Source of the DNA: Curvularia sp. ZM96
Taxonomy: Eukaryota > Ascomycota > Dothideomycetes > Pleosporales > Pleosporaceae
DNA: 64,000 nucleotides
Direction: 5' to 3'
NCBI GenBank assembly: GCA_022457065.1
Contig: JAJGBQ010000001.1
Location: 2,604,001 to 2,668,000 of the forward strand
The notes beneath the pieces were generated by a model, which did no database searches, had not been told where the DNA came from, and was given only the letters and a program-made list of their open reading frames with translations. Both the position numbers and the translations under genes were made by a program. Numbering within the stretch: position 1 is the stretch's first letter; each line of letters starts with the position of its first letter. Below are positions 11,573 to 23,038 of this stretch, in pieces.

Positions 11573-12323
11573 TCACAGCGTTCGCCAGAAATAGTTTGTG
11601 TAGAAGTGCCGAGAGAACTTGGGATCGATGTTGACGACATGCACGTCTCCCTTTGCGGCGTTGCGAATAACGGCCTTGTTGTACTCGCCGGTCGTGGGGT
11701 CAGCTTCGACGTCGATGCCGAGAGTGCGGTAGAGTTTGAGTTTTAGTCTAAAGTACGTGTTAGCATCTACGTGTATGGCGTGTTGTATATGGCATGGTTG
11801 GTTGGGAGACATGTTTGTCTACCCGCTTCCGTTCCGTATCACGAGGTTGACTTACACTGTAGCATCCTCATCCGCCCGGGGCTCAACACCTCCTTCGACG
11901 CCCTCCTCTTCTAGCTCGCTGGCTACACTCCCTAGCCTAGCCAGGTCGCTCTGTAGCCTCTCGCCCTCAATCTCCAAATCGCTCGCCTGTTTCGCAATCT
12001 TGAACTTTTCCGTGTCGAGTCTGAGTATTTCGGCAGCGTGGTTGGTCGGGTTGTGCTGGGACAGGATGTGGCTGTGGTTTGCGGAGAGTGTTTGGTGGGT
12101 CCGGTTCAGGGCGCTGAGAGAGGACTGGATGGAGCGAAGGTGTTGTGTGCGGAATTCGCTCAGGGTACTGTGGGCCTCGTTGATGCGGTGGAGCGAGGTC
12201 TTGTCATTGCCAATCTTGAAGTGCGAGGTGCATTGCGCAATGAGCTGTTGCTGCGTTAGTCGCCATGAACAAGTCGCATAGATAGAGTGACCCTACAGAA
12301 GCGGGATCTTCGTCGAGAAGCAT
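11573..12323 (-). CDS. SPC24: Kinetochore protein Spc24 (Ndc80 complex)
   Basis: Three exons, 12297-12323, 11856-12250 and 11573-11747, give 198 residues. Spc24 pairs with Spc25 in the Ndc80 complex and anchors it to the inner kinetochore. The diagnostic part is the globular C-terminal domain, LKLKLYRTLGIDVE, then YNKAVIRNAAKGDVHVVNID and the terminal YFWRTL. Before it, residues about 25-130 form a Glu/Leu/Gln/Ser-rich helix with heptad spacing (ALNRTHQTLSANHSHILSQ), the coiled coil expected for the complex. The first exon codes for only nine residues (MLLDEDPAS). Intron phases agree at both junctions. The gene is divergent from FIS1. Confidence 0.9.
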
Positions 12324-12729
12324 CGTGGTGAGTAGTAGACTAGGGTCGCGTGGTCTATGTGTGTGTGTTCAGATCAAACGTATCGTTGGCTGTGTTCTGG
12401 CAGTCGAGCGGTCATGTGTATCGCGACAGCAGCGTGGTGTTGATGTTCTTGTTTGCGTGGCCCGTGCACCCGGCCGCGTGCATGGCAACGGGCGGCTGCA
12501 ACTGATGTGCGTGGCGCAGGTGTGGCGTTACACGAAGGTCCGCAAGTTTGCGAGGCGTACGTCACGGTAAAAGATCGCCTGCTCGGCTTTGGCAGCTGGA
12601 GCTTTCACGAGACCGCCCGTTCCCTGCCGACGAACACCTCCATTACGCCCACCCTACAACATTAACTAACCAACGCCGTTCTGGCATACGCATTCTTTCT
12701 GGGCTTTTCTCACAACACCAGCTGCCGCT
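12324..12729. promoter_or_regulatory. Bidirectional promoter, SPC24 / FIS1
   Basis: 406 bases between two divergent ATGs, GC-rich in the middle. No named operator recognised. Confidence 0.5.
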
Positions 12730-13323
12730 ATGCCGCCGTCATTACCGTGTGAGTGGGATAACGACTTCTGGGCCGACGAACGCTCATTCCCCCTAGATGC
12801 TGCCGACGTTGAGTCGCCGCTCAAGCCCGAAGAGCTACAGGTCCTCCGCGCACAGTACGAGAAGGAGGGCGAATATGTTGGTCTGCAGACAAAGTTCAAC
12901 TACGCATGGGTACGACTTCCCCGCTCTGCCCGTGGTATCTTCCCATGTGGCAAGGCAGCATCCGCAACAACCCAGCTCATGGTGCTCTAGGGCCTGATCA
13001 AGTCGACCTCTCGTCCCGACCAGCAAGAAGGCGTGCGCCTGCTCTCCGAGATCTTTCGCAACTCGCGCGAGCGTCGGCGCGAATGCCTGTACTATCTCGC
13101 GCTTGGCAACTACAAGCTCGGCAATTACGCTGAAGCCCGACGATACAATGAGCTGCTGCTCGAGTTGGAGCCTGCGAACCTGCAGGCCGGTAGTCTGAAG
13201 AGCCTCATCGACGAGAAAGTTGCCAAGGAGGGGCTGGTGGGTGCCGCGATTGTGGGAGGCATCGTGGTTGCGGCGGGTGTGGTGGGGAGTTTGCTGCTGA
13301 GGGGTGGCCCGCGCAGGTCATAA
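12730..13323 (+). CDS. FIS1: Mitochondrial fission protein Fis1
   Basis: Exons 12730-12748, 12797-12909 and 12991-13323 give 154 residues, the normal length. Fis1 sits in the outer mitochondrial and peroxisomal membranes and recruits the dynamin machinery through adaptors. The spliced N-terminus reads MPPSLPYDAADVESPLKP, as in relatives. A TPR-like bundle follows (EYVGLQTKFNYAWGLIKS, GVRLLSEIFRNSRERRRECL, YYLALGNYKLGNYAEARRYN). The C-terminal anchor is about residues 128-147 (Gly/Val/Ala-rich), ending in a basic GGPRRS tail facing the cytosol. The first intron is 48 nt, a multiple of three with no stop, so an unspliced reading would add 16 residues. Family alignment shows those residues are intronic. 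Confidence 0.93.
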
Positions 13324-14187
13324 AGCGCGCCGCCATCTCAGCAACGCTTCTCTGCCCACATGGAGATGGATGAAGGGTGGGAAGTTTGGCATTTACCCAC
13401 GTTGATGATATAAACACATGGACAGGCGTTGGCGGGCTCTATACCTCTGGCCGAGATGGTCAACCATCGTGGCATTTGACTCTTTGTATGTAGATAGGAA
13501 AATCCTCCGATTCGCGTTTGTGACTACGAACCAAGCCCTAGCGGATTCGGGCGTCTGATGTCCTGGTTGAACGTGATGGCTTCAGGAGATGAGTGGACCT
13601 GGAAGCAAGTAGAATACGACCGAAACCTCGGAGACAGCAAGCAAGCGGAACAAGCACGGAGTCAGAACCAGACAACGGGCCATTGTCGCAAACAAAAAGG
13701 CACGCGAAGCAACCCGGCTGTCGTCTTGCCTTGACTCTCTCCACTCCGCTCACACGAACCCGGCGTGTTTTCCCATCCCTCGTTAGCCCATCTGCGATTG
13801 TCCAGGGCGTGCGGCGGGGCGAATCGCTGGACCCTGCTGTGATAACGTCATCTGCCTCTGACAAGTCCGGCTCCAAGCCACCAAATCTCGCTGCAAGCTG
13901 CGTCTTGACGTCTCCTCATCCCGACTGGAAGCCTATTTGAAGCCTTTGGACCTCGCGGCTACAGCCCGTACCTGCCTGTACTGCAGCGCGCTCCCACCTT
14001 GGACAGTACAACTGCCGACTGCGCAAGACAAGGCTGTCTCCTTATACTCCGGTGGTAGCTTCGGATCCGAGCCTGCGACTCTTTTGCTACTAGAACGCTG
14101 CTTCCCAGCCTAGTTTCTTGCACCAGACCGCCCTAGAACAATTCCTATTACCTTGCATTCTACTCTACGCCCGCTGCGCACGCTACC
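13324..14187. other. Intergenic, FIS1 3' side and RING gene promoter
   Basis: 864 bases with no convincing gene. Frames around 13540-13940 exist on both strands and are rich in Arg, Ser and Pro. I regard them as chance frames. The stretch just before 14188 is a C/T-rich leader. Confidence 0.6.
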
Positions 14188-15720
14188 ATGGATCAGTCGA
14201 GCAACCAAAATGCGCAATCACAAACCCAGCGGCCCGGCCACCGCGACATGATGTTCTGCCACGAGTGCGCCGACGAGTGGTATCGAGATGAACATGGCCT
14301 GTCATGCCCAGAATGCGGCTCGGACTTTACAGAGATCGTGAGTGGAAGCCGTCAAACCCAGCTTCCAGCTCACCACACGAGACGAAGCGAACATTAATCG
14401 ACTGTTGCTAATGCCGAGCAGATAGAAGAGAACAATGACCCCCGGGATAGCATCATGTTTGGCAACGACGATGACTCTGGCTCTCTACATGATCATGGCG
14501 AAGGTCTCCACCATCCTCACCACAACCCGTCGCACAATGATGACCCAGACGAGGACGACATTAGCAACTTTCGGTTTGTGCAGACAGCGCCCGGACGTTA
14601 CAACCTACAAGCCACCGTTACCAGGTCCGTGTCTCCCCATGGACCCATGCCACCGGGGTCTATAGGCGGCTTCATGGCCATGCTGAACGGGTTGACTGGC
14701 GCTGCACTACGACCACAAGGCCAGCAACAGAATCCGGGTCAGGGTCAGGGTGAAGGACAAAGCCAAGGCCAGGGCGAGGGCCTCTTTTCTGGCTCGAACG
14801 AATCACAAAATCAAGGCGCACAAGGAGGACCACAGATCCGCGGAGGAAGGTTCACGTATCACGGCGGAGTCCGCATCTTTCCCCCAGACGGCAACACTGG
14901 TGGGCGGGCCGAGCCTGTGGACGAACTGACAAAGTAAGCAAGCCCACTGATTGACCATAACGTGGATGCTAATAAAGTGGATAGCGTTATGACGGGCCTC
15001 TTTGCCGCATTCGGCGCGCCTCCAGGCCACATCCACGCTCACGCCCATGCTCCAGGCGGACAGCGTGCTTTTGGTGGTGAACACAATCACGGCCCTGGGG
15101 AGCAATTCATGGGCAACCCCATCCTCAACCTGTTTTCTGCAATGGGCATGATGGGCCCCAGTGGAGGCAACATGGGAGACTTTGTCTATTCACAAGAAGG
15201 ACTGGATCGCATCGTCTCGCAGCTCATGGAACAAACGGCGACCAGCAATGCGCCCGGCCCAGCCACGCAGGCCGACATCGACGCCCTACCCCGGAAGGAG
15301 GTTACCGAAGAGATGCTAGGCGAGGAACACAAGGCTGAATGCAGCATTTGCATGGATGAGGTCAATATTGGCGAACAGGTGACGATGCTGCCCTGCAAGC
15401 ATTGGTTCCATCATCCATGCATATCGGCGTGGCTGCTCGAGCACGATACGTGTCCACACTGCCGAAAGGGCATTACCAAGGGTGGTCAGGGCCAGTCGAG
15501 CAACCCTGCTCCGTCTGGGAATCAAGAGGATCCTACCTCGCACATGCCTGGTTCGTTCCATGCGGGTTCGGGGACAGATGACGCGCACGACGATCGTGCA
15601 GGATCTTCCGGTCCACAGTCCCCTCCGCAAGGCAACTCGTCTAATAACGGAGATGCAGGGTCGAGTAATGGCGGCATCAGCGACCGGATACGAAGGGGTC
15701 TGTTTGGATCCCCGCAGTAG
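14188..15720 (+). CDS. RING-H2 E3 ubiquitin ligase, RNF126/RNF115-like
   Basis: Exons 14188-14337, 14422-14933 and 14985-15720 encode 465 residues. Near the N-terminus is a zinc ribbon (FCHECADEWYRDEHG..CPECG, Cys 24, 27, 40, 43) like that of RNF126/BCA2 ligases, where it binds ubiquitin or client proteins. The C-terminal third carries a canonical RING-H2: CSICMDEVNIGEQ, CKHWFHHPCISAWL, CPHCRKG. Between them lies low-complexity sequence with an acidic NDDPDEDD patch, a Gln/Gly repeat (GQGQGEGQSQGQGEG) and His-rich segments. The likely role is ubiquitination in cytosolic or nuclear protein quality control. The architecture (N-terminal zinc ribbon plus C-terminal RING-H2) makes the family firm; the substrate is unknown. 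Confidence 0.88.
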
Positions 15721-16704
15721 GCGGGAGCAAATACAGTTGTCTTTTTTTTTTGCATTAAGCTAATACCTTTTTTCTGATGCACAGGGCGGAACCACTTGAA
15801 GAGAGGCAGAGAGGTGTTAAGAGAGGCGCGACAAAGCCGGCGGGACGAGAGTGCAAGTCGAGAAAGCATATCGAGCGGCAGGCCTAACCTTGGATGGGCG
15901 CGGCGGCTTTCCTCGCCACAGATAGCGGACCGTCGAGGGGCGGCAGCAATGGAGACGGCAACGGGGCCAGTGCCATGTAGCACCCGTGGTGGTTCCACGT
16001 GTCGAAGCGAATGTACTCCACCGCCAGTTTGTGCTCCAGGTCCAGAGGGCGGCAGCAATCTTAGTGTGCAGGAAGCAGCAACATCAGCCGAAGCGAGGGG
16101 GGCTACTCCCAGTAACAACAGGCGTGGTTGGCGAAGTGGTCTTGCTACTGCGCGAACGAGGCGTCAACGGTCGGCATGAGTCGAGGGAGTAACTAGGCAA
16201 AAAGTGGAGATTCATGATGGTGATGGTGGTGGGAGTTTGATGGGTTACCCTATCTGATGTTTACGTCCTTTTCCTTTTCCCCCTTCCTCCCCTTTTACCA
16301 CTTTGCGGCACGGAGTTTGTATGTGTTTTTCCTACTTTCTTCTCTCTCCTATGGAACAAACACGGGGTCTGCAGTTTTAGGAGGCATAGTCACGGGCGTT
16401 TTGTTCTCTGGAAAACCTCTATGGGAAGTCTCTCTCTCTCTCTCTTTTTTTTAGGGGGGTTCTGCGATTAGTTCAAATCAATGGGCACTAACTACATGCA
16501 TGCATTGTGCCATGTGTGCCACAAGTAAGGTGGAGAAGATTGCGTGATGGAGAGAGATATGTACGATGAAAAGATGAACATGGGGGGCTAAGTAACAACC
16601 GAGTTATACCTCTTCTAGGTAAAATCGGAGACCCACCCCGGTCCAGTTTGACCGCTATTATGTATGCATGCTCGTCGTACATAGTACACCTACATGGGCA
16701 AAAT

Positions 16705-16746
<42 letters not shown>

Positions 16747-18823
16747 GAAATAAGGGACTGGTGGTGAGAACGAAGCTAGGGTTCGACAAACGTCTCACTT
16801 GTTTTTTTGTATTGTTTTGCTTTTTTGTTTTCGTCCCGTCCGACGCCGGTATCCCGTTATATGATATCCGGCCAGGGTTTGCTTGCCTGTCTATCTTGAC
16901 CACCTACCCGCCTGTCTACCTAGTTGTGGGTGTGTGCACAAATACCAGGATGAAGCGGTGTCGGATGAAACAAACTTTTCTTGCTCGTCTTTTCTTTCCT
17001 ACTTGGATGGTTCGTTGATTGCATGTCACGGGCACATTACTTCACTCGGCATGTGAAAGCATGTGCAGGTATGTATGGTGGGATAGTAGTGCCGAGATAG
17101 GTGTGTGTGTGGAGCCCGACAGCCACGACGATCTTTGGGTAGAATTGGGCAAGGCGAGCGCGAGCAGGAGGGGAGGCAAAGAGGCGGTGGGTTGCGAGAG
17201 TGAGTACGAGGTGAGGTGGGTGAGCCAGAGGCGCGTGCGTGGCTGGGCTAGCGCGGAGAGGCGGCGCTTGTTCAACGGGCAGGGCGGGTATGCAGGGTAT
17301 GGTGTACCAGGTCATGTCTGGATGCATGCGAAGGAGGCTGCGAGGGTGTGAATGGGCGTGCATTGGGGGATGCGGTGAGCAGGAGAAGAGATTTTTTCTT
17401 CTTTCTTTCTCTTTGTCTTGTTCTTCTTTTCAACATGTTTCAGTATGGTTGTTTGATCTGGTTGTGGTTGTCTTCACGTCAATGGCGCAACAGGGCGGTC
17501 GTCTCAAGAGAGTTTTCCTAGGGCGATCGGACTATGATACAGCCGAGGTAGGGCGGCGGCGTTTTTTCCCTTTGGCGAGTGGAAAAAAATGATGCTGATG
17601 GTGCGGATCGCCCGAACAACGCATCAACGCATCGACCGCCTATTTTTTTCCTTCCCTTGCACTCTGGCATAAGGGAAAAATAAGCCCAGCCAGCCAGCCA
17701 GCCCTGTTTTTTTTGTTGACTGGTAGGGCGGCGCCTGCATGACAGAGGGTGTGCTTGCTGGCTAGGCCCTGTTTGTATACTTTATACCGGGCTTGATTAC
17801 ATCACTGCAGGGTCGACATGTCGGGCAGGCGAGCACAGGAGCCGTATGGTATGTAACGGTGGTGGTGGAGGTGCAAAAGGAAAAAGACCGTGTGGTTCCT
17901 GCAGGCAATTGGCGTTCGCATCATGCCGAGTCACACCTTGACGCGTCGTGTCCGTGCTTGTTGCCCTCGCCCAACCCTCGGGGCCATTGGAGGGGCACAT
18001 GGGCTGCCTCTTTTTGTGGCACGCGCAGCCTGGGGGAGCGAGACAGAGGCCGTCTTTTGCAGCTTACCGCGCCTGCACGACAAATGCTCGACGCTCGCCG
18101 GAATGGTTCGAGGCACGTCTTGGACGCGACGTGGTGGTACTGACGTGCAGAGCCGCGATTGGCCCGCGGGCGCTCTGGTGGAGCCGAGACGTGCAGTGTT
18201 GGAGAGACGTTGAGCGTAGAGTGCCGTGGAGCGCAGGGCTGCCAATGCCGTCGCCGTCGCCGTCGTGCTGCCCCTCCCCCTCGCCGTCAGCGCGCCCGCC
18301 CGAGTCGCGGTATGAATCCGTGCTGCTGCTTGTTCCCATACACTCGCTGCTCGATGGGAGCATGGCGTGGGGCGGCCGCTAGTCGAGGCGGTAAGAAAAG
18401 CCAGGGTGGAGCCGCTTGGGGTCGCGCGCGCACCCTCGCCGTGTCATCGCATCCGTCGGCGTGTGCCAGTCCAAGGCCTCAATGCTGGCCATGTCGCCGC
18501 TGCTAGCAGCCACAGTGCTGTATATGACTGGCTCTGCCCGCCCCGGCCCTCTGTATCATCCTCGTAGCCGTCTGTTAGCGCCCGACTGCCCACCACGCTT
18601 GCATGCAGGATCCATCCCGTTGCTGTCCTTGTACATAAGTAAAGCTCCATTTCGTACCGTGCGGTGACCACTCTTGACGGCCCGCCCACATTCAGAAAGG
18701 GCAACAAATTTTTTTCTGGTCACCACCGCCTTGATTGGATTGCCCCAAGCTGCCGTTTTAGTGGCGCTGCCAAAGAAGCCCACCCCCGACCCGACTGATA
18801 GCAACAGCACAAGCGCGTGAATC
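15721..18823. other. Long gene-free region upstream of the coiled-coil gene
   Basis: About 3.1 kb without a supported gene. It holds the 3' flank of the RING gene, a GA dinucleotide tract, T- and C-rich runs, a short CCAG repeat near 17687-17702, and GC-rich stretches around 17950-18450 that create overlapping frames on both strands. None looks like a protein. It probably serves as an extended promoter for the coiled-coil gene. Confidence 0.55.
16707..16742 (+). repeat. GA dinucleotide microsatellite
   Basis: An uninterrupted run of about 18 GA units followed by AAAGGG. It is far from any coding exon and may be polymorphic. Confidence 0.95.
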
Positions 18824-21800
18824 ATGCCGAGCTGGGGCAGGAAAGAAAGCTATGAGTGAGTGCTGCCCCGTCAACCAAACGCTCCTTCCCTTTTCCTCTC
18901 CTCCCACTCCTCCCTCCCACTCTCCTCACCCCTCCTTCCCCTCACCACCACCCTCCCACCATCCCACCACCCCTCTGCGGTCCACACCACGCCCGCCTTT
19001 GTGCCCTGCTCTTGTCGTTGCCGCTTTTGGTAAGAAGCTCCTCCGTCGGCTGCCCAGCTCACACACACATCCTGTTGCTCCCTTCACGCCTTGACTTCTT
19101 AATTTTTTTTTTGTTTTCTCGTCTTCCCTTGCCCCACCACCCCATTGTTGTTGACCTGCAACCAATGTCACATGTCAAGCCACTTTTGCTGCTTTTGCAC
19201 CCTATCTCTTAGACCAGCCCGCTAACAGCATCCCTCCAGGGTCTCTTCACGAGAACAGAAGCAGATCCTCGCTGACATCCAGTCGGGATCTCAAAAGTTC
19301 AGCAGACGACTCCTCCCAGCCAGAAGCTTGAGCACCCGCAGGGATAGGAACCCAGACCAAATAATACCCGTCACCGTAACTGGCGAAGGAAGCCAGCAAG
19401 AAGACCGACGAGGCCGCAAGTCGACGAGTTCAGTCCGACCCGGCATCCCCAAACGAACCAGCAGTATGAAGAGGGCGTACAACTACTTCTTTGGCGCTGG
19501 TGCTCCAGTGCCTGCCCCCGCAGCTCCCCCGGTCACCACTACCGAGGCCACACCCCCGAGCAAGGACGACTCAAGGCCCTACGACAATGGCGTAGATACC
19601 CCACCTGAGACGCCCCGCGAGGCCCCTAGACGGTTGAGCGAAGATGAAGCCGGTACGTCATCTTCCCATGTCCCCCATGCCCCCACCTGCCCAATAACGC
19701 ATTTTCCAGCTGTTCCACGCTACCCACCCACCATACACTCCAGAGCCTCCCCACTAAACATACCACCTCCGAGCAACATACTGACCTATGGCTCCCCCCC
19801 ATCAGCAGACTCCCCCTCTCCTCCCTCACCAGATGCTTCCGACAGCCTCGAGACGCAAATCTCCAAGCTCAAGAAGAAGCTGGCCCGTGCCGAAAATGAC
19901 CTGGACGAGGCACAGCGCATTGCGGCTACACAAGATGAGCACGTGCGGACTCTAGAGGAGGACCACAAGGAGCGTGAGAAGGAGTTTGAGTCGCGCGAGC
20001 AGGCTCTGCAGCAGGACAAGAAGGAACTCGAGGAGCACATGGTTAGCGTCGTTGTACAGCAAGTCCGCGAGGCCAAGGCCAAGGAGAGGAACACGGTCCG
20101 CGAAGAGTGCGAGGCCGAGTTCAAGACCAAGATTGCCGATGTTAACAAGGAGGTTGAGACCCTCCGCAGCACGGTTTCCGAGCTCGAGAACTCCATTGAG
20201 TCCTACAAGGCAGAGATTGAGAAGCTCAAGGCCCAGATCGACAGCGAGCAACCAGCCGGCACTGAATCGGCTGACAAGTCGGTTGACAACTCAGCTGAGC
20301 TTGAGGCCAAGGAGGCTGAACTTGCCTCTGTCAAGGCACAGTTGGAGGAGGCCACCGCCGCAAAGAGCAGCACTGAGAAGGAGCTTGCCGAGGCCCTTGC
20401 CACAATCGAGGAGCTCAAGAGTCAGAATGCCGACACTGTCGCCAAGTCTGAGCTTGACGCTCTTGCTGCCGACCGCGATGCTCAGAAGACAAAGGTTGAG
20501 GAGCTTGCTGCCGAGGTCGCCGTCCTCAGGTCGCAGCTCTCTGAGTTGGAAGAGCTCAAGTCGAAGCACGCTGAACTTGAGACTGCCCACAGCAAGCTCT
20601 CTGATGAGCTTGCCGCCCGTGGCACCCAGGATGCTGATGCCGAGAAGGCATCTAAGGAGGAGGCTGAGGGTCTCCGCAACACCATCGCCGAGCTGCAAGC
20701 TTCTCTCAAGGAGGCCAAGGACACTCTCGACCAAAAAGCTGCCGACCTCGAGGCTAAGACCAAGGAGCACGCCGCTGCCACTGAGCAGGTTGCGGCTCTT
20801 ACCGAGTCCTCCAAGACTGAGGTCGATGGCCTGAAGACAGAGATTAGCGAACTGCAAGAGAAGCTCAACACTGCCGACCTGTCCAAGGGCGACGCCGACG
20901 AGCTTGCTGGAAAGGTTTCTGCGCTTGAGAAGTCGTTGAAGGAGGCACAAGATAGCCTGGCCGCCAAGACATCTGAACTTGAGGAGTCGTCCTCTTCTCT
21001 TGCTTCTGAGAAGGAAGCCGCCGTCAAGGCTGCTGAGGAGGCCAAGACCAACGTCGACTCGCTCACTGCTAAGATTACCGAACTCGAGGCTTCCCTCAAG
21101 GAGGCCCAGGAGAGCCTTTCGGCTAAAGATGCTGAGCTCGAGACTGCCAAGGGCGATGCTTCCAAGGCCATCGGCTCCGCCAAGGAGGAGGTTGCTGGAC
21201 TCCAGAGCACCGTTAGCAGGCTCGAGGCTGAGATTGAGAGCGCCAAGGGCTCTTCCGACGAGCAGACCACCGCTGCCAAGAAGGAGGCCGAGGAGCTCCG
21301 CGAGAAGGTCTCCAAGCTCGAGTCTGAGTTGGAGGCCGCGAAGGAGGAGACCACCAAGGCCTCTGAGGCATCTGCCTCCAAGGTCACTGAGCTTGAGGGA
21401 TCTTTGAAGGAGGCCCAGGACAGCCTTGCTGCTAAGGAGTCTGAGCTTACCGCAGCCAAGGAGGAGGCTAGCAAAGCCGTCGAGTCATCCAAGGGCGATG
21501 CTGAGGGTCTCCAAAAGACCATCTCCGACCTCGAGGCTTCGCTCAAGGAGGCCAAGGACAGCCTGTCCGCTAAGGAAGCTGAGCTTGAGGCTGCCAAAGA
21601 GGAGACCACCAAGGCTGCCGAGGCTTCTGGTTCCAAGGTCACCGAGCTTGAGAGTTCGTTGAAGGAGGCTCAGGACAGCCTTGCTGCCAAGGAATCTGAG
21701 CTCGCTGCCGCCAAGGAGGAGACCACCAAGGCTACTGAGTCTTCAAGCGCAAAGATCTCCGAGTTGGAGGCCAGCCTGAAGGAGGCCCAGGAGAGCCTCA

Positions 21801-23038
21801 CCGCTCAGAAGGCTGAGTTGGAGGCCAAGTCTGCTGATAGTGGCAAGATCGGCGAGCTGGAGACGGCGCTTGCTACCGCAAAGGCTGATCTTGAGGCCGT
21901 AAAGGAGGAGGTTACCAAGGCCACGGAATCATCCAAGCAGGAGACTGAGGGCCTTCGCAGCACCATCAGCGAGCTCGAGGCATCTCTCAAGGAGAAGACC
22001 AGCCAACTTGAGGCCAAGGAGGCTGAACACTCTGAATCCATCAAGGCCGCTGAGTCTTCCAGCAACGACAAGATTGCCGCTCTCGAGAAGGAGCTCGCCG
22101 ACGCCAAGGCTGAAGCCAGCAAGGTTGCTGAGCTCGAAGCTAAGCTTGCCGCCAAGGAGTCGGAGCACTCTGAGGCTCTCAAGGCTGCGGAGGCATCTGG
22201 TAGCGAGAAGGTTTCTTCTCTTGAGAAGGACCTGGCCGCCGCTGAGAAGGCGAAGGAAGCTGCAGAGGAGGAGCTGAAGGCATCCAAGCAGGCCGAGGCT
22301 GAGGCCAAGGAGAGCGCTGCAAAGGCTTCTGAGGGTTCTTCCAAGGCGGAGGCTCTTGAGGCTGAGATTGCAGACCTCAAGGCATCGGCCGAGAAGTCGA
22401 CTGCCGAGAAGAACGAGCTTGAGGAGAAGATTAAGGCTAACGACGCTAAGATCTCAGAGCTTGAATCGACCGTTGAGGCCGCCAAGGCTAAGGAATCTGA
22501 AGTCACTGCTCTCCAGGCCAAGCTGGAAGAGTCCAGCAAGGCATCTGAGACCGCCACCCAGGACCTCGAGGCCTCCAAAGCTGAAGCCGCCGACGCCAAG
22601 AAGTCCCTTGAGTCCCTCCAGGCCACTTTGAAGGAGAACGAGGAGAAGACGACTGCCCTGCAATCCGACTCCGAAGCTCTGAAGAAGGAGCGTGATGAGG
22701 TCAAGGCTGAGCTTGAGTCTGTCAAGGAGCAGCTCGAGAAGGCCAAGGCTGCTCAGGAGGAGCTCAAGACTGCCAGCGCTGAGGTTGTCGAGAAGGCTGA
22801 GGCCAAGGAGGCTGAGCCTGTCAAGGAGGTCGAGGAGCCTGCTGAGGCCCCAGCTGCCGTCGCTGATGATATCAAGGAGACTGAAGTCGAAGTACCTGAT
22901 TCCCCCAAGGAGGCCGAGCCCGAGACCCCATCCACACCTACTGGCGAGGACAAGGAGGAGGACGGCGAGGCGACTGGCGAACAGACACCCAGCGGCTCCA
23001 AGAACAAGAAGAAGAACAAGAAGAAGGGCAAGAAATAA
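18824..23038 (+). CDS. Giant coiled-coil protein with 39-residue repeats, function unknown
   Basis: The main frame runs to TAA at 23036-23038. My model has exons 18824-18855, 19240-19652 and 19710-23038, about 1,257 residues. The first exon (MPSWGRKESYE) is inferred: its GTGAGT donor and the CTCCAG acceptor at 19239 match in phase, and the frame downstream has no ATG until 19466. The 57-nt second intron (GTACGT donor) keeps frame. Residues about 1-160 are Ser/Pro/Arg-rich with basic patches. From about 160 to 1,170 there is almost pure Ala/Glu/Lys/Leu/Ser heptad helix with repeated LKEAQDSLAAKESEL units, followed by an acidic Pro/Glu segment and a Lys-rich end (KNKKKNKKKGKK). This suggests a long rod, perhaps a tether or scaffold. 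No catalytic domain is present. I do not recognise an orthologue with known function. Confidence 0.8.
21380..21810 (+). repeat. Coding tandem repeat, units of 117 nt (39 aa)
   Basis: Inside the coiled-coil gene, units beginning V/I-T/S-x-LE-x-SLKEA recur. Successive spacings are 46, 39 and 39 residues, the first being one unit plus one extra heptad. The DNA itself is also similar (ctcaaggaggcc / gctaaggaa blocks), so the repeats probably arose by recent duplication. Confidence 0.7.

Noticed and set aside
17689..17702. CCAG repeat as part of a CRISPR or satellite array
   Set aside because: Only about four short units; a simple microsatellite in a eukaryotic genome.
20482..22746. Long minus-strand frames (386 and 313 codons) opposite the coiled-coil gene
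   Set aside because: They arise because the sense strand uses few codons that read as stops in antisense. Composition is Ser/Ala/Leu monotony with no protein features, and the plus-strand gene explains the region.
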